Below are positions 33,383-44,770 of a DNA stretch of 64,000 nucleotides, piece after piece. A program made the position numbers and the translations under genes. Origin of the DNA: Variovorax sp. ZS18.2.2 (GTDB lineage: Bacteria > Pseudomonadota > Gammaproteobacteria > Burkholderiales > Burkholderiaceae_C); NCBI RefSeq assembly GCF_024701975.1, contig NZ_JANLNM010000001.1, forward strand, positions 1,488,001-1,552,000. The letters are read 5' to 3'. The first letter of the stretch is position 1, and each line of letters opens with the position of its first letter. The notes beneath the pieces were generated by a model that saw nothing but the letters and a program-made list of their open reading frames with translations, did no database searches and was not told the DNA's origin.

Positions 33383-33764
33383 GATGATGCTTCCTCGATA
33401 GTGTTGAAACGAACCCGATTGCCGGCGAATCCGGCCATCAGCCAACGGTCAGCGAGCCCGGATTGGATGTTTCCGTTGCGACCGGGATGCAGTTTCAGCG
33501 TCGGGGAGGAATCGAAAAATGCCCTGTGGTGGGTAGTGCGAGGCTATGGCGAAAGCAATGGAAGCGCGCAGTTCGGGCGCCTCGCCGAAGGCCCTGTTTC
33601 CGCATGGTGGTGCTTGCTATCTCTACTCCTTTAGTACACATTCATCCCCTACTGCAACAAGACGAAACCAAAGTAATCAAAAAAGCTCTTGGACAAAATT
33701 TGAGTAGAAATGAATTAACTTTTGCTCACGAACAAGCGGTAGTTTTTGTCACGAGGGGATAGAA
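33383..33764. other. Divergent intergenic region, AT-rich
   Basis: This 382-base gap separates the low-complexity secreted genes (minus) from the two-component system (plus). The part from about 33620 to 33760 is distinctly AT-rich compared with its surroundings and should hold the response-regulator promoter. No clear palindromic operator was recognised. GAGGGG eight bases before 33765 is the regulator's ribosome site. Confidence 0.5.
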
Positions 33765-34559
33765 ATGGAAAATGAGCTTGACATTTCGTTGACGGAGGTC
33801 AATGCGAGTGCTAGGAATTTCTCGAATCCTGGCCAGTTCGGCGGGCTCCTCGCGCCCTCTGCCGACACGCTCCCCTGGCCCGACTACCTGACGGGCCAGC
33901 AGACCAAGCCGGTGCGCGTCGTGCTGGTCGATGACGACCCCTTCGTGAGACGCGTCATTGCGCAGGAACTGCTGGGCGACCTGCGCATCCAGCTCGAAGG
34001 CCAGGCCGGGAGCCTGCGCGAAGGGCGGCGCCTTCTCATGCAGCATGAATTCGACGTGCTCATGGTCGACATCCGCCTGGGCGACGGCAGCGGCTTCGAG
34101 CTGATCGAGGAGGCCAAGAAGCACCGCAGCGCCGCGGAAATCATCGTCATCTCCGCCATCGAGGACGAACCCCAGGTGCTGCACGCCTTCGAGCTCGGCG
34201 CCTCCGGTTTCCTGGTGAAGAACGCGTGGTTCCAGAGCTATGCCCAGGCCGTGCTGCAGGTGGTCAATGGGGGCGCCGCCATCACGCCCCGGCTCGCGCG
34301 CCGCCTGCTCGTGCACCTGGATCACCAGCGCAGCAACCAGAGCCCGGTGCGCCCACCCGAGACCAAGGCCGCGCTGTCCGCACGGGAGCGCGAAGTGTTG
34401 CGACTTGTAGCCACGGGATATGTGACCGAAGAGATCGCGCTGCAGCTCACCATCAGCGCGCAGACGGTCAATGCCCATGTGAAGAACATCTACCGCAAGC
34501 TGCATGCGCACACCCGCGCGCAGGCGGTGAGCTTCGCCTCGCACCGGGGGCTGCTCTGA
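33765..34559 (+). CDS. NarL/LuxR-type response regulator
   Basis: A 264-residue response regulator with an N-terminal extension of about 48 residues, a receiver domain (about 50-170; VVLVDDD acidic pocket, phospho-acceptor Asp about 102 in VDIRLGDG, Lys in GFLVKNA) and a LuxR-type helix-turn-helix (about 200-260; LSAREREVLRLVATG and ISAQTVNAHVKNIYRKL). It pairs with the histidine kinase ten bases downstream. Because it is divergent from three secreted-protein genes, these are its most likely targets, similar in outline to LuxR-type control of fibre genes elsewhere. Confidence 0.92.
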   Translation: MENELDISLTEVNASARNFSNPGQFGGLLAPSADTLPWPDYLTGQQTKPVRVVLVDDDPFVRRVIAQELLGDLRIQLEGQAGSLREGRRLLMQHEFDVLMVDIRLGDGSGFELIEEAKKHRSAAEIIVISAIEDEPQVLHAFELGASGFLVKNAWFQSYAQAVLQVVNGGAAITPRLARRLLVHLDHQRSNQSPVRPPETKAALSAREREVLRLVATGYVTEEIALQLTISAQTVNAHVKNIYRKLHAHTRAQAVSFASHRGLL

Positions 34560-34569
34560 CACGGTTGCA

Positions 34570-35574
34570 ATGAACAACGGTACGCAACGGGTCGATACGG
34601 TCATGTGGTCCTCGGTGCCCCAGCTGCCGCACTACCTCGAAGACCAGTTCGTGTGGCTCTCGATCGCCGCGTGGTCCGCGCTGCTGGCCTGGCTCTGGCC
34701 CCGTGCCTCGCGCCGCAGGATGCTGCTGTGGGCCGCGCTGGCCGGCGCGCTGCACCTCACGCCGGTGACGGGGCAGGTGCTGCGGGCCACCTCGTCGATG
34801 GCGGTGGAGGTCGGCGACATCCCGCTGGCCTTCTGGGCGCTGCAGGGCGTCAACGTGGCGGTGTTCGGGATGATCATCGGCATCTGGTATCTCTCCCGCC
34901 GCCGCGTCGTGCGCTTTCGGCAGGTGCAGGCGGTGCTGGCCGAGCGGCGCCGCATCGCCAGCGACCTGCATGACGGCGTCGGCTCCCGGCTGATGGCGCT
35001 GCTGGCCAGCCAGGACCCGCGCGCGGCCGAGCCCAGCGAACTGTCGATGGCCCTGCAGGCCTGCCTGCTGGAACTGCAGATGACCGTGGATTCCCTGGAC
35101 GACGAGGCCTCGGCCACCATCGTCGAGCGGCTGGCCCACCTGCGCTACCGGCTGCAGCCGGCCTTCGACCGGCTGGGCATCGGCCTCGCATGGCACGTGC
35201 ATGACGTGCCGCTCGCCCGCGCGATGTCCGCCGAGTCCGCGATGCAGATCTGCCGGATCGCGCAGGAAGCCTTGTCGAATGCGCTGCGCCACTCCCACGC
35301 CAGCAGCGTCGAGGTGCACTTCGGCCCGCTGGGGCGCTCGCGCGGGCTCGTGCTCGAAGTGCAGGACAACGGCCGCGGCCTCGACGCATCGGCCCCCATG
35401 CAGCTCGAGCAATTCGGCAAGGGACTTCGCAGCATGCGTGCGCGGGCCGACGCGCTGGGCGGCGAACTGGCCGTCATGGACGCCGCGCCGCACGGGCTGC
35501 GTGTGCGCCTCGTGCTGTCGGACGCCGAAGCCGCGCCGGCCAGCGCCGGACCGGAAACCGCGAGCAGCCTGTAA
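34570..35574 (+). CDS. NarX/DesK-type sensor histidine kinase
   Basis: A 334-residue membrane kinase. Three hydrophobic segments (about 28-45, 52-70, 88-108) form the sensor, which has no large periplasmic domain. The HisKA_3 motif ERRRIASDLHDGVGSRL places the phospho-His at about 134. The ATPase domain shows EALSNALRHSHAS (N box) and DNGRGL (G box). It phosphorylates the NarL-type regulator encoded just upstream. The small membrane sensor suggests it detects membrane state or an intramembrane signal. Confidence 0.92.
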   Translation: MNNGTQRVDTVMWSSVPQLPHYLEDQFVWLSIAAWSALLAWLWPRASRRRMLLWAALAGALHLTPVTGQVLRATSSMAVEVGDIPLAFWALQGVNVAVFGMIIGIWYLSRRRVVRFRQVQAVLAERRRIASDLHDGVGSRLMALLASQDPRAAEPSELSMALQACLLELQMTVDSLDDEASATIVERLAHLRYRLQPAFDRLGIGLAWHVHDVPLARAMSAESAMQICRIAQEALSNALRHSHASSVEVHFGPLGRSRGLVLEVQDNGRGLDASAPMQLEQFGKGLRSMRARADALGGELAVMDAAPHGLRVRLVLSDAEAAPASAGPETASSL

Positions 35575-35653
35575 CAGGCGCGCGGCCGCTGCCGCCGGAG
35601 CCCGTCCTCGCCTATGGCAAACTTCCGCGCTTTGCCAGGGATGCGCTCAAGAC

Positions 35654-38027
<2,374 letters not shown>

Positions 38028-38029
<2 letters not shown>

Positions 38030-38044
38030 CCGTGCCGCACGGTT
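38028..38044 (+). terminator. Short hairpin at the tex stop codon
   Basis: A perfect seven-base inverted repeat (AACCGTG, CCG loop, CACGGTT) begins inside the tex stop codon. No T run follows and the patatin gene starts 18 bases later, so termination may be partial. Confidence 0.3.
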
Positions 38045-38062
38045 CTTGCTGACCTACCCGGC

Positions 38063-39148
38063 ATGAAAGCCCTGCGCATCTACGCCGGCCCCGCGGCTCG
38101 CAAGCACATCGAGCAGAACGGCCTGCGCCCGCAGGACGTTCGCACGATTCCCGGCGCGGCAGGCGGGCCCAAGGGCCTGATCCTCGGGCCGCTCGATCGC
38201 TTCATCTTCGGCCGCTGGCTCACGCAGTCGAGCCAGCCGGTGCATCTGGTCGGCGCTTCGATTGGGGCGTGGCGCCTGTCGACTGCCTGCCTGGCCGATT
38301 CCGAGGCCGCGTTCACGCGCTTCGAGCACGACTACGTGCACCAGCAGTTCGAAGTGCCGCCGGGCCAGAAGCGGCTGAGCCCGCGCCAGCTCAGCGAGCG
38401 CTTTGCCGAAAGCCTGGTCGACTTCTACGGCGGGCGCATCGGCGAGGTGCTGAACCATCCGCGCTACCGCCTGCATGTCGTGACTTCGCGCGGCCGCCAC
38501 ATCCTCGGGCGCGAGGGCAGGGCGCGCACGCCGTTCGGCTACCTGGGCGCCTTTGCCTCCAACAGCGTCTACCGCAAGAGCCTGGGCGCATGGCTGGAGC
38601 GCTGCGTGTTCTCCACGCCGGGCGCGGCGCTGCCTTTCGGCACGCAGGACTTCCGCACCCGCCAGCACGCGCTGAGCGAAGCCAACTTCAACATGGTGCT
38701 GCAGGCCTCGTGCTCGATTCCGTTCCTGCTCGCCGCGGTGCACGACATTCCGGGCGCGCCGCGCGGTGCCTACTGGGACGGCGGCATCACCGACTACCAC
38801 CTGCACCTGGACTACCGAACTGACCATGACGGGGCCGACGAAGGCCTGGTGCTGTATCCACACTTCCAGCGCGCGGTGGTGCCGGGCTGGCTCGACAAGG
38901 GCCTGCACTGGCGCCACAAGTCCACCGGATTTCTGGACCGCATGGTGGTGCTCGCGCCCGATCCCGAATGGGTGAAGTCGCTGCCCAACGGCAAGCTGCC
39001 GGACCGCAAGGACTTCATTCATTTCCAGAACGATGCGCAGGCGCGCATCGCGGCCTGGGGCAAGGCCACGCGCGAGGCACAGCGGCTGTCGGATGAGTTC
39101 GAGGGCTGGTTGGCGAACGGGCGCGCGCCCGACGTTCTTCCGCTCTGA
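38063..39148 (+). CDS. Patatin-like phospholipase family protein
   Basis: A 361-residue patatin-fold hydrolase. The oxyanion-hole glycine loop GGPKG lies near residue 32-36, the nucleophile elbow GASIG near residue 63-67, and the second catalytic residue is in WDGGI near residue 235. Together these make the Ser-Asp dyad of patatin lipases. No signal peptide is visible, so it is probably cytosolic. The lipid substrate is unknown. It follows tex by 33 bases but is likely an independent function. Confidence 0.88.
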   Translation: MKALRIYAGPAARKHIEQNGLRPQDVRTIPGAAGGPKGLILGPLDRFIFGRWLTQSSQPVHLVGASIGAWRLSTACLADSEAAFTRFEHDYVHQQFEVPPGQKRLSPRQLSERFAESLVDFYGGRIGEVLNHPRYRLHVVTSRGRHILGREGRARTPFGYLGAFASNSVYRKSLGAWLERCVFSTPGAALPFGTQDFRTRQHALSEANFNMVLQASCSIPFLLAAVHDIPGAPRGAYWDGGITDYHLHLDYRTDHDGADEGLVLYPHFQRAVVPGWLDKGLHWRHKSTGFLDRMVVLAPDPEWVKSLPNGKLPDRKDFIHFQNDAQARIAAWGKATREAQRLSDEFEGWLANGRAPDVLPL

Positions 39149-39255
39149 AGAGGCACGGGCGCTTGCCCGCCGGGGCAAACCCTGACGGGCGTGGCTGGTG
39201 GCGCTTCGAGAATGGACCGATCCATCAGAAGCAATAAAGAAAGAGACAAGCCCCC

Positions 39256-40236
39256 ATGCCGCATTTCCCGCTGACACGCCGCCGATTCACCCTCGCCGCC
39301 GCCGCATCCAGCCTCGCCGTTCCCGCCTTCGCGCAGACCGCGTGGCCCAGCAAGCCGATCCGCATCGTCGTGCCCTACACGCCCGGCGGCTTCACCGACC
39401 AGATGGCGCGGCTCGTGCAGATCGGCCTGCAGACGCGCCTCGGCCAACCCGTGCTCATCGACAACAAGCCCGGCGCCAACAGCCTCATCGGCGTCGATGC
39501 CATCGCCAAGGCGCCGGCCGACGGCAGCACCTTCGGCGTCGTCATCGCGGCGTACGCGGCCAACACCACGCTGTACCCCAAGCTGCCCTACGACCCGCAG
39601 AAGGACCTGACCGGCGTCTCGCTGATGGGCGTCTCGCCGCTGCTGGCGGCGGTGAACATCAACGCGCCGTTCAAGACCGCGCGCGAGCTCATCGACTACG
39701 CGCGCGCCAACCCGGGCAAGGTGAGCTTCGGCTCCTCGGGCAACGGCTCGGCCGCGCACCTGACGACCGAGCTGTGGAAGTCGCTCACGCAGACCTACAT
39801 GATCCACATCCCGTACCGCGGCGCGGTGCCCGCGCTGACCGACCTGATGGGCGGGCAGATCCAGTTGTTCTTCGATGCGCCCACCGGGCTCATCAACCAG
39901 GGCAAGGCCGGCAAGGTGCGGCTGATCGGCGTGGCGGGCGACAAGCGCCTGCCCGCCGCGCCCGATGTGCCCACCTTCATCGAGCAGGGCTTCGCGGGTT
40001 TCACCGGCAGCACCTGGGCCGGCATGCTGGCGCCGGCGGGCACGCCGCGCGATGTGGTCAAGCGCATGTCGGAGGAGGTGGCGCGGATCATCAAGAGCGA
40101 CGAGACGCGCGCCAAGCTCGATGCGATGGGCACGATTCCGGCGGGCAGCACGCCGGAGGAGTTCGATGCGTTCATCACGGCGGAGACGGCCAAGTGGGGC
40201 AAGGTCATCCGCACGGCGGGGGTGAAGGCGGAATAA
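39256..40236 (+). CDS. Bug-family (TctC-like) tripartite tricarboxylate transporter binding protein
   Basis: A 326-residue periplasmic binding protein of the Bug family, hugely expanded in Burkholderiales. The twin-arginine-type signal TRRRFTLAAA is followed by a cleavage site after AFAQ near residue 27. Mature family phrases are WPSKPIRIVVPYTPGG, NKPGANSLIG, PYRGAVPALTDLMGGQI and a C-terminal DEFxAFI-like helix. It would capture a carboxylate or other small metabolite. No TctA or TctB membrane genes are adjacent, as is common for Bug genes. Confidence 0.93.
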   Translation: MPHFPLTRRRFTLAAAASSLAVPAFAQTAWPSKPIRIVVPYTPGGFTDQMARLVQIGLQTRLGQPVLIDNKPGANSLIGVDAIAKAPADGSTFGVVIAAYAANTTLYPKLPYDPQKDLTGVSLMGVSPLLAAVNINAPFKTARELIDYARANPGKVSFGSSGNGSAAHLTTELWKSLTQTYMIHIPYRGAVPALTDLMGGQIQLFFDAPTGLINQGKAGKVRLIGVAGDKRLPAAPDVPTFIEQGFAGFTGSTWAGMLAPAGTPRDVVKRMSEEVARIIKSDETRAKLDAMGTIPAGSTPEEFDAFITAETAKWGKVIRTAGVKAE

Positions 40237-40420
40237 CGCACACGCCGGCGTGTTTGCTTGCGCGTGCATGCACTGAAGGTCATTCGATTGGCGCCGCAGG
40301 GATAGTGCGGCCCGTTGCCGGGCGATTGAGAATTTCACGGCCTCTGAGAAGGTACGGCGCAATCCAAAAAAAGTGGATGGTGTCCGTGAATGTTCAATTC
40401 AATCCAACGGGAGTCAAATC

Positions 40421-41896
40421 TTGACCAAGACAGAAAATCGAGAATCTTCGAGACAACGGTGCGCACCACGGCTGCACAAGTCATTTTTCCTGGCAATTGC
40501 CTGCGGCGGGATTTTTTCGTCGGCCCATGCGGCCAGCGATATCTCAAGCACCCTCATCCGGACATGTTCAAACCAACTGAATGGCACGGCATATGGCGAT
40601 ACTGAGTTGAAGGAATTTCGCAATTCGAAATTTCCCTCGCCAAAAACCGGAGGATTCAACATCACATCGGTAAAGCAGGTCTGGCTTGCATCTCCTTCCT
40701 ATTGTTTGATCGAAGGAAAAATCCAGCCTACTTCGCCCGATGGAATAGACCCCGCAGTCAAGGCGCCCGACTACAGGGTTCCCGATATCAATTACCAGGT
40801 TTATATTCCGTCGAAATGGAATGGAAAATTCATCCAGCTGGGTGGCGGTGCATTCAGCTGGGATGCCGGCGTCGTGCAAAACGGCCTGTTGACCGACCTG
40901 CAGTTCTCGCCATCCAGCGGGGGATTGGCATTGTCGGATTACGCGGTCATTCACAGCGACGCTGGTGCCGGCGAATCGTCGCAGGCATTCGATCCGCAGT
41001 TCGTGCGCCCCGGCAAACAACTCAGCGATGTTCCCAAGCAGGAGGCCGTGAAGAATTTCGGGCAGGACTCCATCAAGAAATCGCTCGATGTCGGGTTATA
41101 TCTGGTGAAAAAATTGACCGGAAAGGCGCCCACCGATACCTATTTCGTAGGTATTTCCACCGGTGGCAGGCAGGCATTGAAAGCCATCGCGAACTGGCCG
41201 GACGCTTATGACGGTGTTGTCGCGGGCGCGCCTCCCGTTGACGAAACCAACCTGCTCAGAACGCTGGAGGTGCCGGCTGTGGTCAACGATTTGGTGACCA
41301 ATTTGAGCGGCGGCGCTGCCGTACTGACCAGCTTTTTTGGCAAAGATGTGTCGGAGAAAACTTTGAACAATGGGCTGGCTGCAACGTCGCAGCATCTGAC
41401 GAATGTCGCCATTGAGTCTGGCGCCGACTACGATGGCTATAACAAGTTATTGGACGAGCTGGCGCCGGTCTGGGATGTCAAGCCGGGCGATCTTGCCAAT
41501 TTCTTCAATGCAGCCGCTGATCAGAAAAAGGCGGGCAAAAAAGGCAAGAAAATCATCATTTACCAAGGGACATCCGATTTCCTGGTCCCTTGCACCCAGG
41601 CTGGCGGATTTGTCAGAAAATTGGCCGAAAAGGCGACGGCGGACGAAGTAAATAATTCCGTGCGCGCCTATTTCATCAAGGACTACAGCCACGGTTTCTA
41701 CAACACCAATTCATTGCCCAAAAAGCCGCTATTGATTCACCTGCAATTGAATTGGAATGCGGTTTCCGACCTCGACAAATGGGTACACGACGACAGCGCC
41801 GAGGCCGGCGCGCCGTCGCTCGCCAGAAATGCCTCGGGCGCCATCCCCGGAGATCAGGCATTGAGCGCCTGGAAGTGCCTGCCGGCATCCCAGTGA
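40421..41896 (+). CDS. Tannase/feruloyl esterase family protein
   Basis: An approximately 491-residue exported esterase. The nucleophile motif GISTGGRQAL near residue 246 is the family's GxSxGGR, the Asp lies in the GTSDFLVP region, and the His in YSHGF near residue 430. Tannase-family enzymes hydrolyse aromatic esters such as feruloyl or galloyl esters. The start chosen is the TTG at 40421, because GGGAG lies eight bases upstream and an export signal follows (SFFLAIACGGIFSSAHA); the alternative ATG at 40373 has no ribosome site. Base composition is visibly less GC-rich than the neighbours, suggesting acquisition by transfer. Confidence 0.85.
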   Translation: MTKTENRESSRQRCAPRLHKSFFLAIACGGIFSSAHAASDISSTLIRTCSNQLNGTAYGDTELKEFRNSKFPSPKTGGFNITSVKQVWLASPSYCLIEGKIQPTSPDGIDPAVKAPDYRVPDINYQVYIPSKWNGKFIQLGGGAFSWDAGVVQNGLLTDLQFSPSSGGLALSDYAVIHSDAGAGESSQAFDPQFVRPGKQLSDVPKQEAVKNFGQDSIKKSLDVGLYLVKKLTGKAPTDTYFVGISTGGRQALKAIANWPDAYDGVVAGAPPVDETNLLRTLEVPAVVNDLVTNLSGGAAVLTSFFGKDVSEKTLNNGLAATSQHLTNVAIESGADYDGYNKLLDELAPVWDVKPGDLANFFNAAADQKKAGKKGKKIIIYQGTSDFLVPCTQAGGFVRKLAEKATADEVNNSVRAYFIKDYSHGFYNTNSLPKKPLLIHLQLNWNAVSDLDKWVHDDSAEAGAPSLARNASGAIPGDQALSAWKCLPASQ

Positions 41897-41953
41897 TCCC
41901 GAACAGCGCCGGCCCCGGTTGGCCGGCGCTGCTTCGCTTCTCCGTTTGGCGTT

Positions 41954-42367
41954 TTACTTGCTGTCGGCCCCGGTGCTCGTCTTTGCCGCCGCCTTCATTC
42001 GCATGACCTGCTGCGGCGTGCGTTGCGACTGAAAGCGCAGCACATCGTCGAGCCGGACATAGCCGCTGCCGGACTGGTCGATCTCGCTGAAATGATCGCT
42101 CACGAAGCCCCAGCCCGCCGCCTGGGCCTGCTGCCGGGAGAGCATGCCGTTGACATCGCCCCCCGCGGCGGCGGCGAAGCGCTCGCTGGTCTGGGTTTCG
42201 ACGTGCTGCACGACGGAGTTTTCAGTCGGCTTGGGCGGATGGACCCAGCCCTTGGGCGGCGGTGGCGGCCTGGGCATGTCGTCGTAGGCGTGCGCGGTGC
42301 TCATGCCCATCAGCGGGACGATGGTGGCGATGGCGCTGGCGGTGAACCAGAAAGATGTGTTTTTCAT
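41954..42367 (-). CDS. Small exported EF-hand-like protein
   Basis: A 137-residue exported protein: signal peptide (cleavage near STAHA, residue 27), a proline-rich stretch (MPRPPPPPKGW), and a C-terminal part with one good EF-hand-type calcium loop, DQSGSGYVRLDD near residue 96-107, and a degenerate second loop around GGDVNGMLSRQ near 69. It lies 12 bases downstream of an S10 peptidase gene and in the same direction, so the two are probably co-transcribed. It could sense calcium or bind the peptidase; this is inference. Confidence 0.78.
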   Translation of the reverse strand: MKNTSFWFTASAIATIVPLMGMSTAHAYDDMPRPPPPPKGWVHPPKPTENSVVQHVETQTSERFAAAAGGDVNGMLSRQQAQAAGWGFVSDHFSEIDQSGSGYVRLDDVLRFQSQRTPQQVMRMKAAAKTSTGADSK

Positions 42368-42379
42368 GGTGTGCCTCGC

Positions 42380-44146
42380 TTATTGGAGTTGAGCGGCAGA
42401 AGCACCGGCATCGGCGCTGGCGCTGTCCAGCGCGTCCTGGACCGGCAGGGCGTAGTAGTCGTTGAGCGTCTGCTTGAGCGGTGCCCGCGAAGCTTCGGTG
42501 TTGTAGATCATGTGGCCGCCTTCGAACCATTTGACCGGGATCCGGTTGCCCAGGTTCACGCTTTCCAGGTCGAGTTCGGTCTGGAAGCCCGGCGTTGCCA
42601 CGTCTTCATAGCCGTGCAGGATCAGCATCTTGCTGTCCGGGTTGGCGGTCAGCACCGCCTGGATGTCGGTGATGCTCTGCGGGTAGAAGTCGCTGCTGCC
42701 GGCGCGCTGCCATTTCCAGTACTGGATCGTCTGGTTGTTCAGCGGCTGGTAGGCCGTCTTGTTCTTGTAGTTCACGAAGTCGGGAAAGTAGGTCTTCATC
42801 TGGTTCAGGAATGCGACGTTGATGTAGTCGTCCGCCGCAAAGCTGTTGTCGTTGGGAACCTTCATCCGCGCGTCGTAGCGGCCGAGCGTGTTGCCCGAGA
42901 CCAGCGCCGTCCGGAAGCTGCCGGGGCCGTAGTTGAAGCTGCCCTTCCAGGTCGTCGCGGAGATGCCGGTGTAGGCCGCCAACTGGTTGAGCACCGTCTG
43001 GCCCGCCGTGCTGGCGGCGTAGGTGTTCCATTGGCTCTGGCTCTTGGGCACGCTGAAATCGTTCGGGCCGAAGTACGTGGTCAGCGTGTTCTTGAACGTC
43101 GTCCTCGCGAGGGTTCGCAGTTCCGCCAGGTACTGGTCCTGCGTCTTGGTGCCGCGCTTGGTGGATTTGCCGAAGTAGTCCGCCGTCATCGCGTACGAGG
43201 GGAGGTAGCCCTCGCAGGAAGACTGCTCGTCCATCATGTCGCAGTTGGTGTTGTAGTCCACCAGCGGCGAATTGAGGATGAACCCGGCCAGCACCTTCGC
43301 GGGCTTGCCCGAAGGGTCGGGCACGTAGCCGCTGGTGCCGGCCTGCTCGAGCAGGTTGGCCACGATGGGCGTGCGGATGCCGCCATACGACTCGCCATAC
43401 AGGTACTTGGGCGAGCTCTGGCGGTTGAACTTGTTGGTGTAGGCGACGATGAAGTCGGCCACCACCTGGGCATCGATGTCGGTGCCCCACAGGTCCGCGT
43501 TCCGCAGCGGCGAGATGGCTGTCGAAAGCCCCGTGCCGGGCGGGTCGACAAAAACGATGTCCGACTTGTCGAGCAGCGAGATCGCGTTGTCCTCGAACGG
43601 GAAGCTCGTGGGTTGCACCGTGGGGTTGGGCATGTTGGGCGCGTCCGACTTCAGCCGCTTCGGGCCCCATGAGCCCATGTGCAGCCAGATCGACGCGGAG
43701 CCGGGGCCGCCGTTCCACAGGAAGGTCACGGGGCGGTTTTCCTTGGGCAGGTCGTCGCGCGTGTACGAGGTGTAGAAGATCGCCGCTTCGGCCTTCTTGG
43801 TGGTGCCGACGCCCTTGTAGGCCACCAGGTGACCGGCGCGCGCCACGTAGTTCAGGGCCTGTCCGTCGATCGTGATCGTGTGCTGCTTGAGCGAGGTGTC
43901 TTCGTTGATCGACGCCAGCGCGATCGAACCGGTCCGCGTCGTGTTGTAGGTGTTGGGATCGTCAAGCACCTTGTCCACCACGGCCGCGTTGGCGTTCAAC
44001 GCAGGTGCGTCGGCGGCCGGCCCGGACGGGGGCGCGCTGGAAACCGGCGCGAATGACGAGGGGCTGTTGCCCCCACCGCCGCATGCCGCGAGGGCGGCGG
44101 CGGCAAAAGCCGTGAGGACGGCTCGACTCAAACTTCTGCGATGCAT
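42380..44146 (-). CDS. S10-family serine carboxypeptidase-like lipoprotein
   Basis: A 588-residue protein with a lipoprotein signal (LAACGGGG, lipid Cys near residue 21) and an S10 peptidase domain. Visible catalytic elements are NGGPGSAS (oxyanion hole, near 155), GESYGG with the nucleophile Ser near 251, the Asp in HGYEDVATP near 510, and the His in EGGHM near 545. S10 enzymes remove C-terminal residues in acidic conditions; bacterial lipoprotein forms are common in Burkholderiales. The start at 44146 matches the signal; the open frame extends upstream to 44335 but has no plausible leader. A long AT-rich region precedes it. Confidence 0.9.
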   Translation of the reverse strand: MHRRSLSRAVLTAFAAAALAACGGGGNSPSSFAPVSSAPPSGPAADAPALNANAAVVDKVLDDPNTYNTTRTGSIALASINEDTSLKQHTITIDGQALNYVARAGHLVAYKGVGTTKKAEAAIFYTSYTRDDLPKENRPVTFLWNGGPGSASIWLHMGSWGPKRLKSDAPNMPNPTVQPTSFPFEDNAISLLDKSDIVFVDPPGTGLSTAISPLRNADLWGTDIDAQVVADFIVAYTNKFNRQSSPKYLYGESYGGIRTPIVANLLEQAGTSGYVPDPSGKPAKVLAGFILNSPLVDYNTNCDMMDEQSSCEGYLPSYAMTADYFGKSTKRGTKTQDQYLAELRTLARTTFKNTLTTYFGPNDFSVPKSQSQWNTYAASTAGQTVLNQLAAYTGISATTWKGSFNYGPGSFRTALVSGNTLGRYDARMKVPNDNSFAADDYINVAFLNQMKTYFPDFVNYKNKTAYQPLNNQTIQYWKWQRAGSSDFYPQSITDIQAVLTANPDSKMLILHGYEDVATPGFQTELDLESVNLGNRIPVKWFEGGHMIYNTEASRAPLKQTLNDYYALPVQDALDSASADAGASAAQLQ

Positions 44147-44770
44147 GAATGCGATCTCCGAGAGGTCAAAAAAAGAACGGCAAGCTGGTGGCCGCCGTTC
44201 GCCTTCGAGCCAGGTCGCGCGATGCCATCCGACTGCGAATGGCCGCATGACCCGGGTCGTTTCGGGGCTCGTTGTGCAAGCACCGAAATTCGATGATCTT
44301 TCAATCTTTTTTCTACGCAGCGGGGGCTGAATCAAATCTCGGATTCTTTGAATTGAGAAAACTGGAAATGAGTGTTTTTGAATCAGTCTTCAAAGCAAAT
44401 ACTGTTTAAGTACTAAAAATAAAGTCTCTGCAAAAGAATCTCAAGCTCATCAATGCGGTGGTGTGGGGGATATGTATTCAATCCGCACACGCCCTGAATA
44501 AATTAATTCTTTTGATCTCAGGCCTGCAATTTATTTGTTAATTAATTGGCTGGAGGAATCTATTTTTGACAGCCTGACCGCAAGCTGACTTGAATTGATT
44601 TCAAAGAAATGCAGACGCCGCCAGCAGCTGCGCGGCATCGACCAACAGGGAGTGGGGGAGTGGGGAAGTGAAGGCCTGATCCAGACCGAAAAGTCGGTCC
44701 GCGGACGCCGTTGCAGCGCCCGCTGGTTTCGTTCAGATGCGCGGTTGCCCGATGCGCGCGGGCCCGGCGC
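44147..44770. other. Intergenic region upstream of the S10 peptidase gene
   Basis: A 624-base gap with no supported gene. About 44330-44600 is strongly AT-rich in a GC-rich window, with TTAATTAATT-like runs near 44535, and probably holds the peptidase promoter and regulatory sites. The rest (44600-44770) is ordinary GC-rich sequence. No tRNA, sRNA or operator could be recognised with confidence. Confidence 0.4.
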
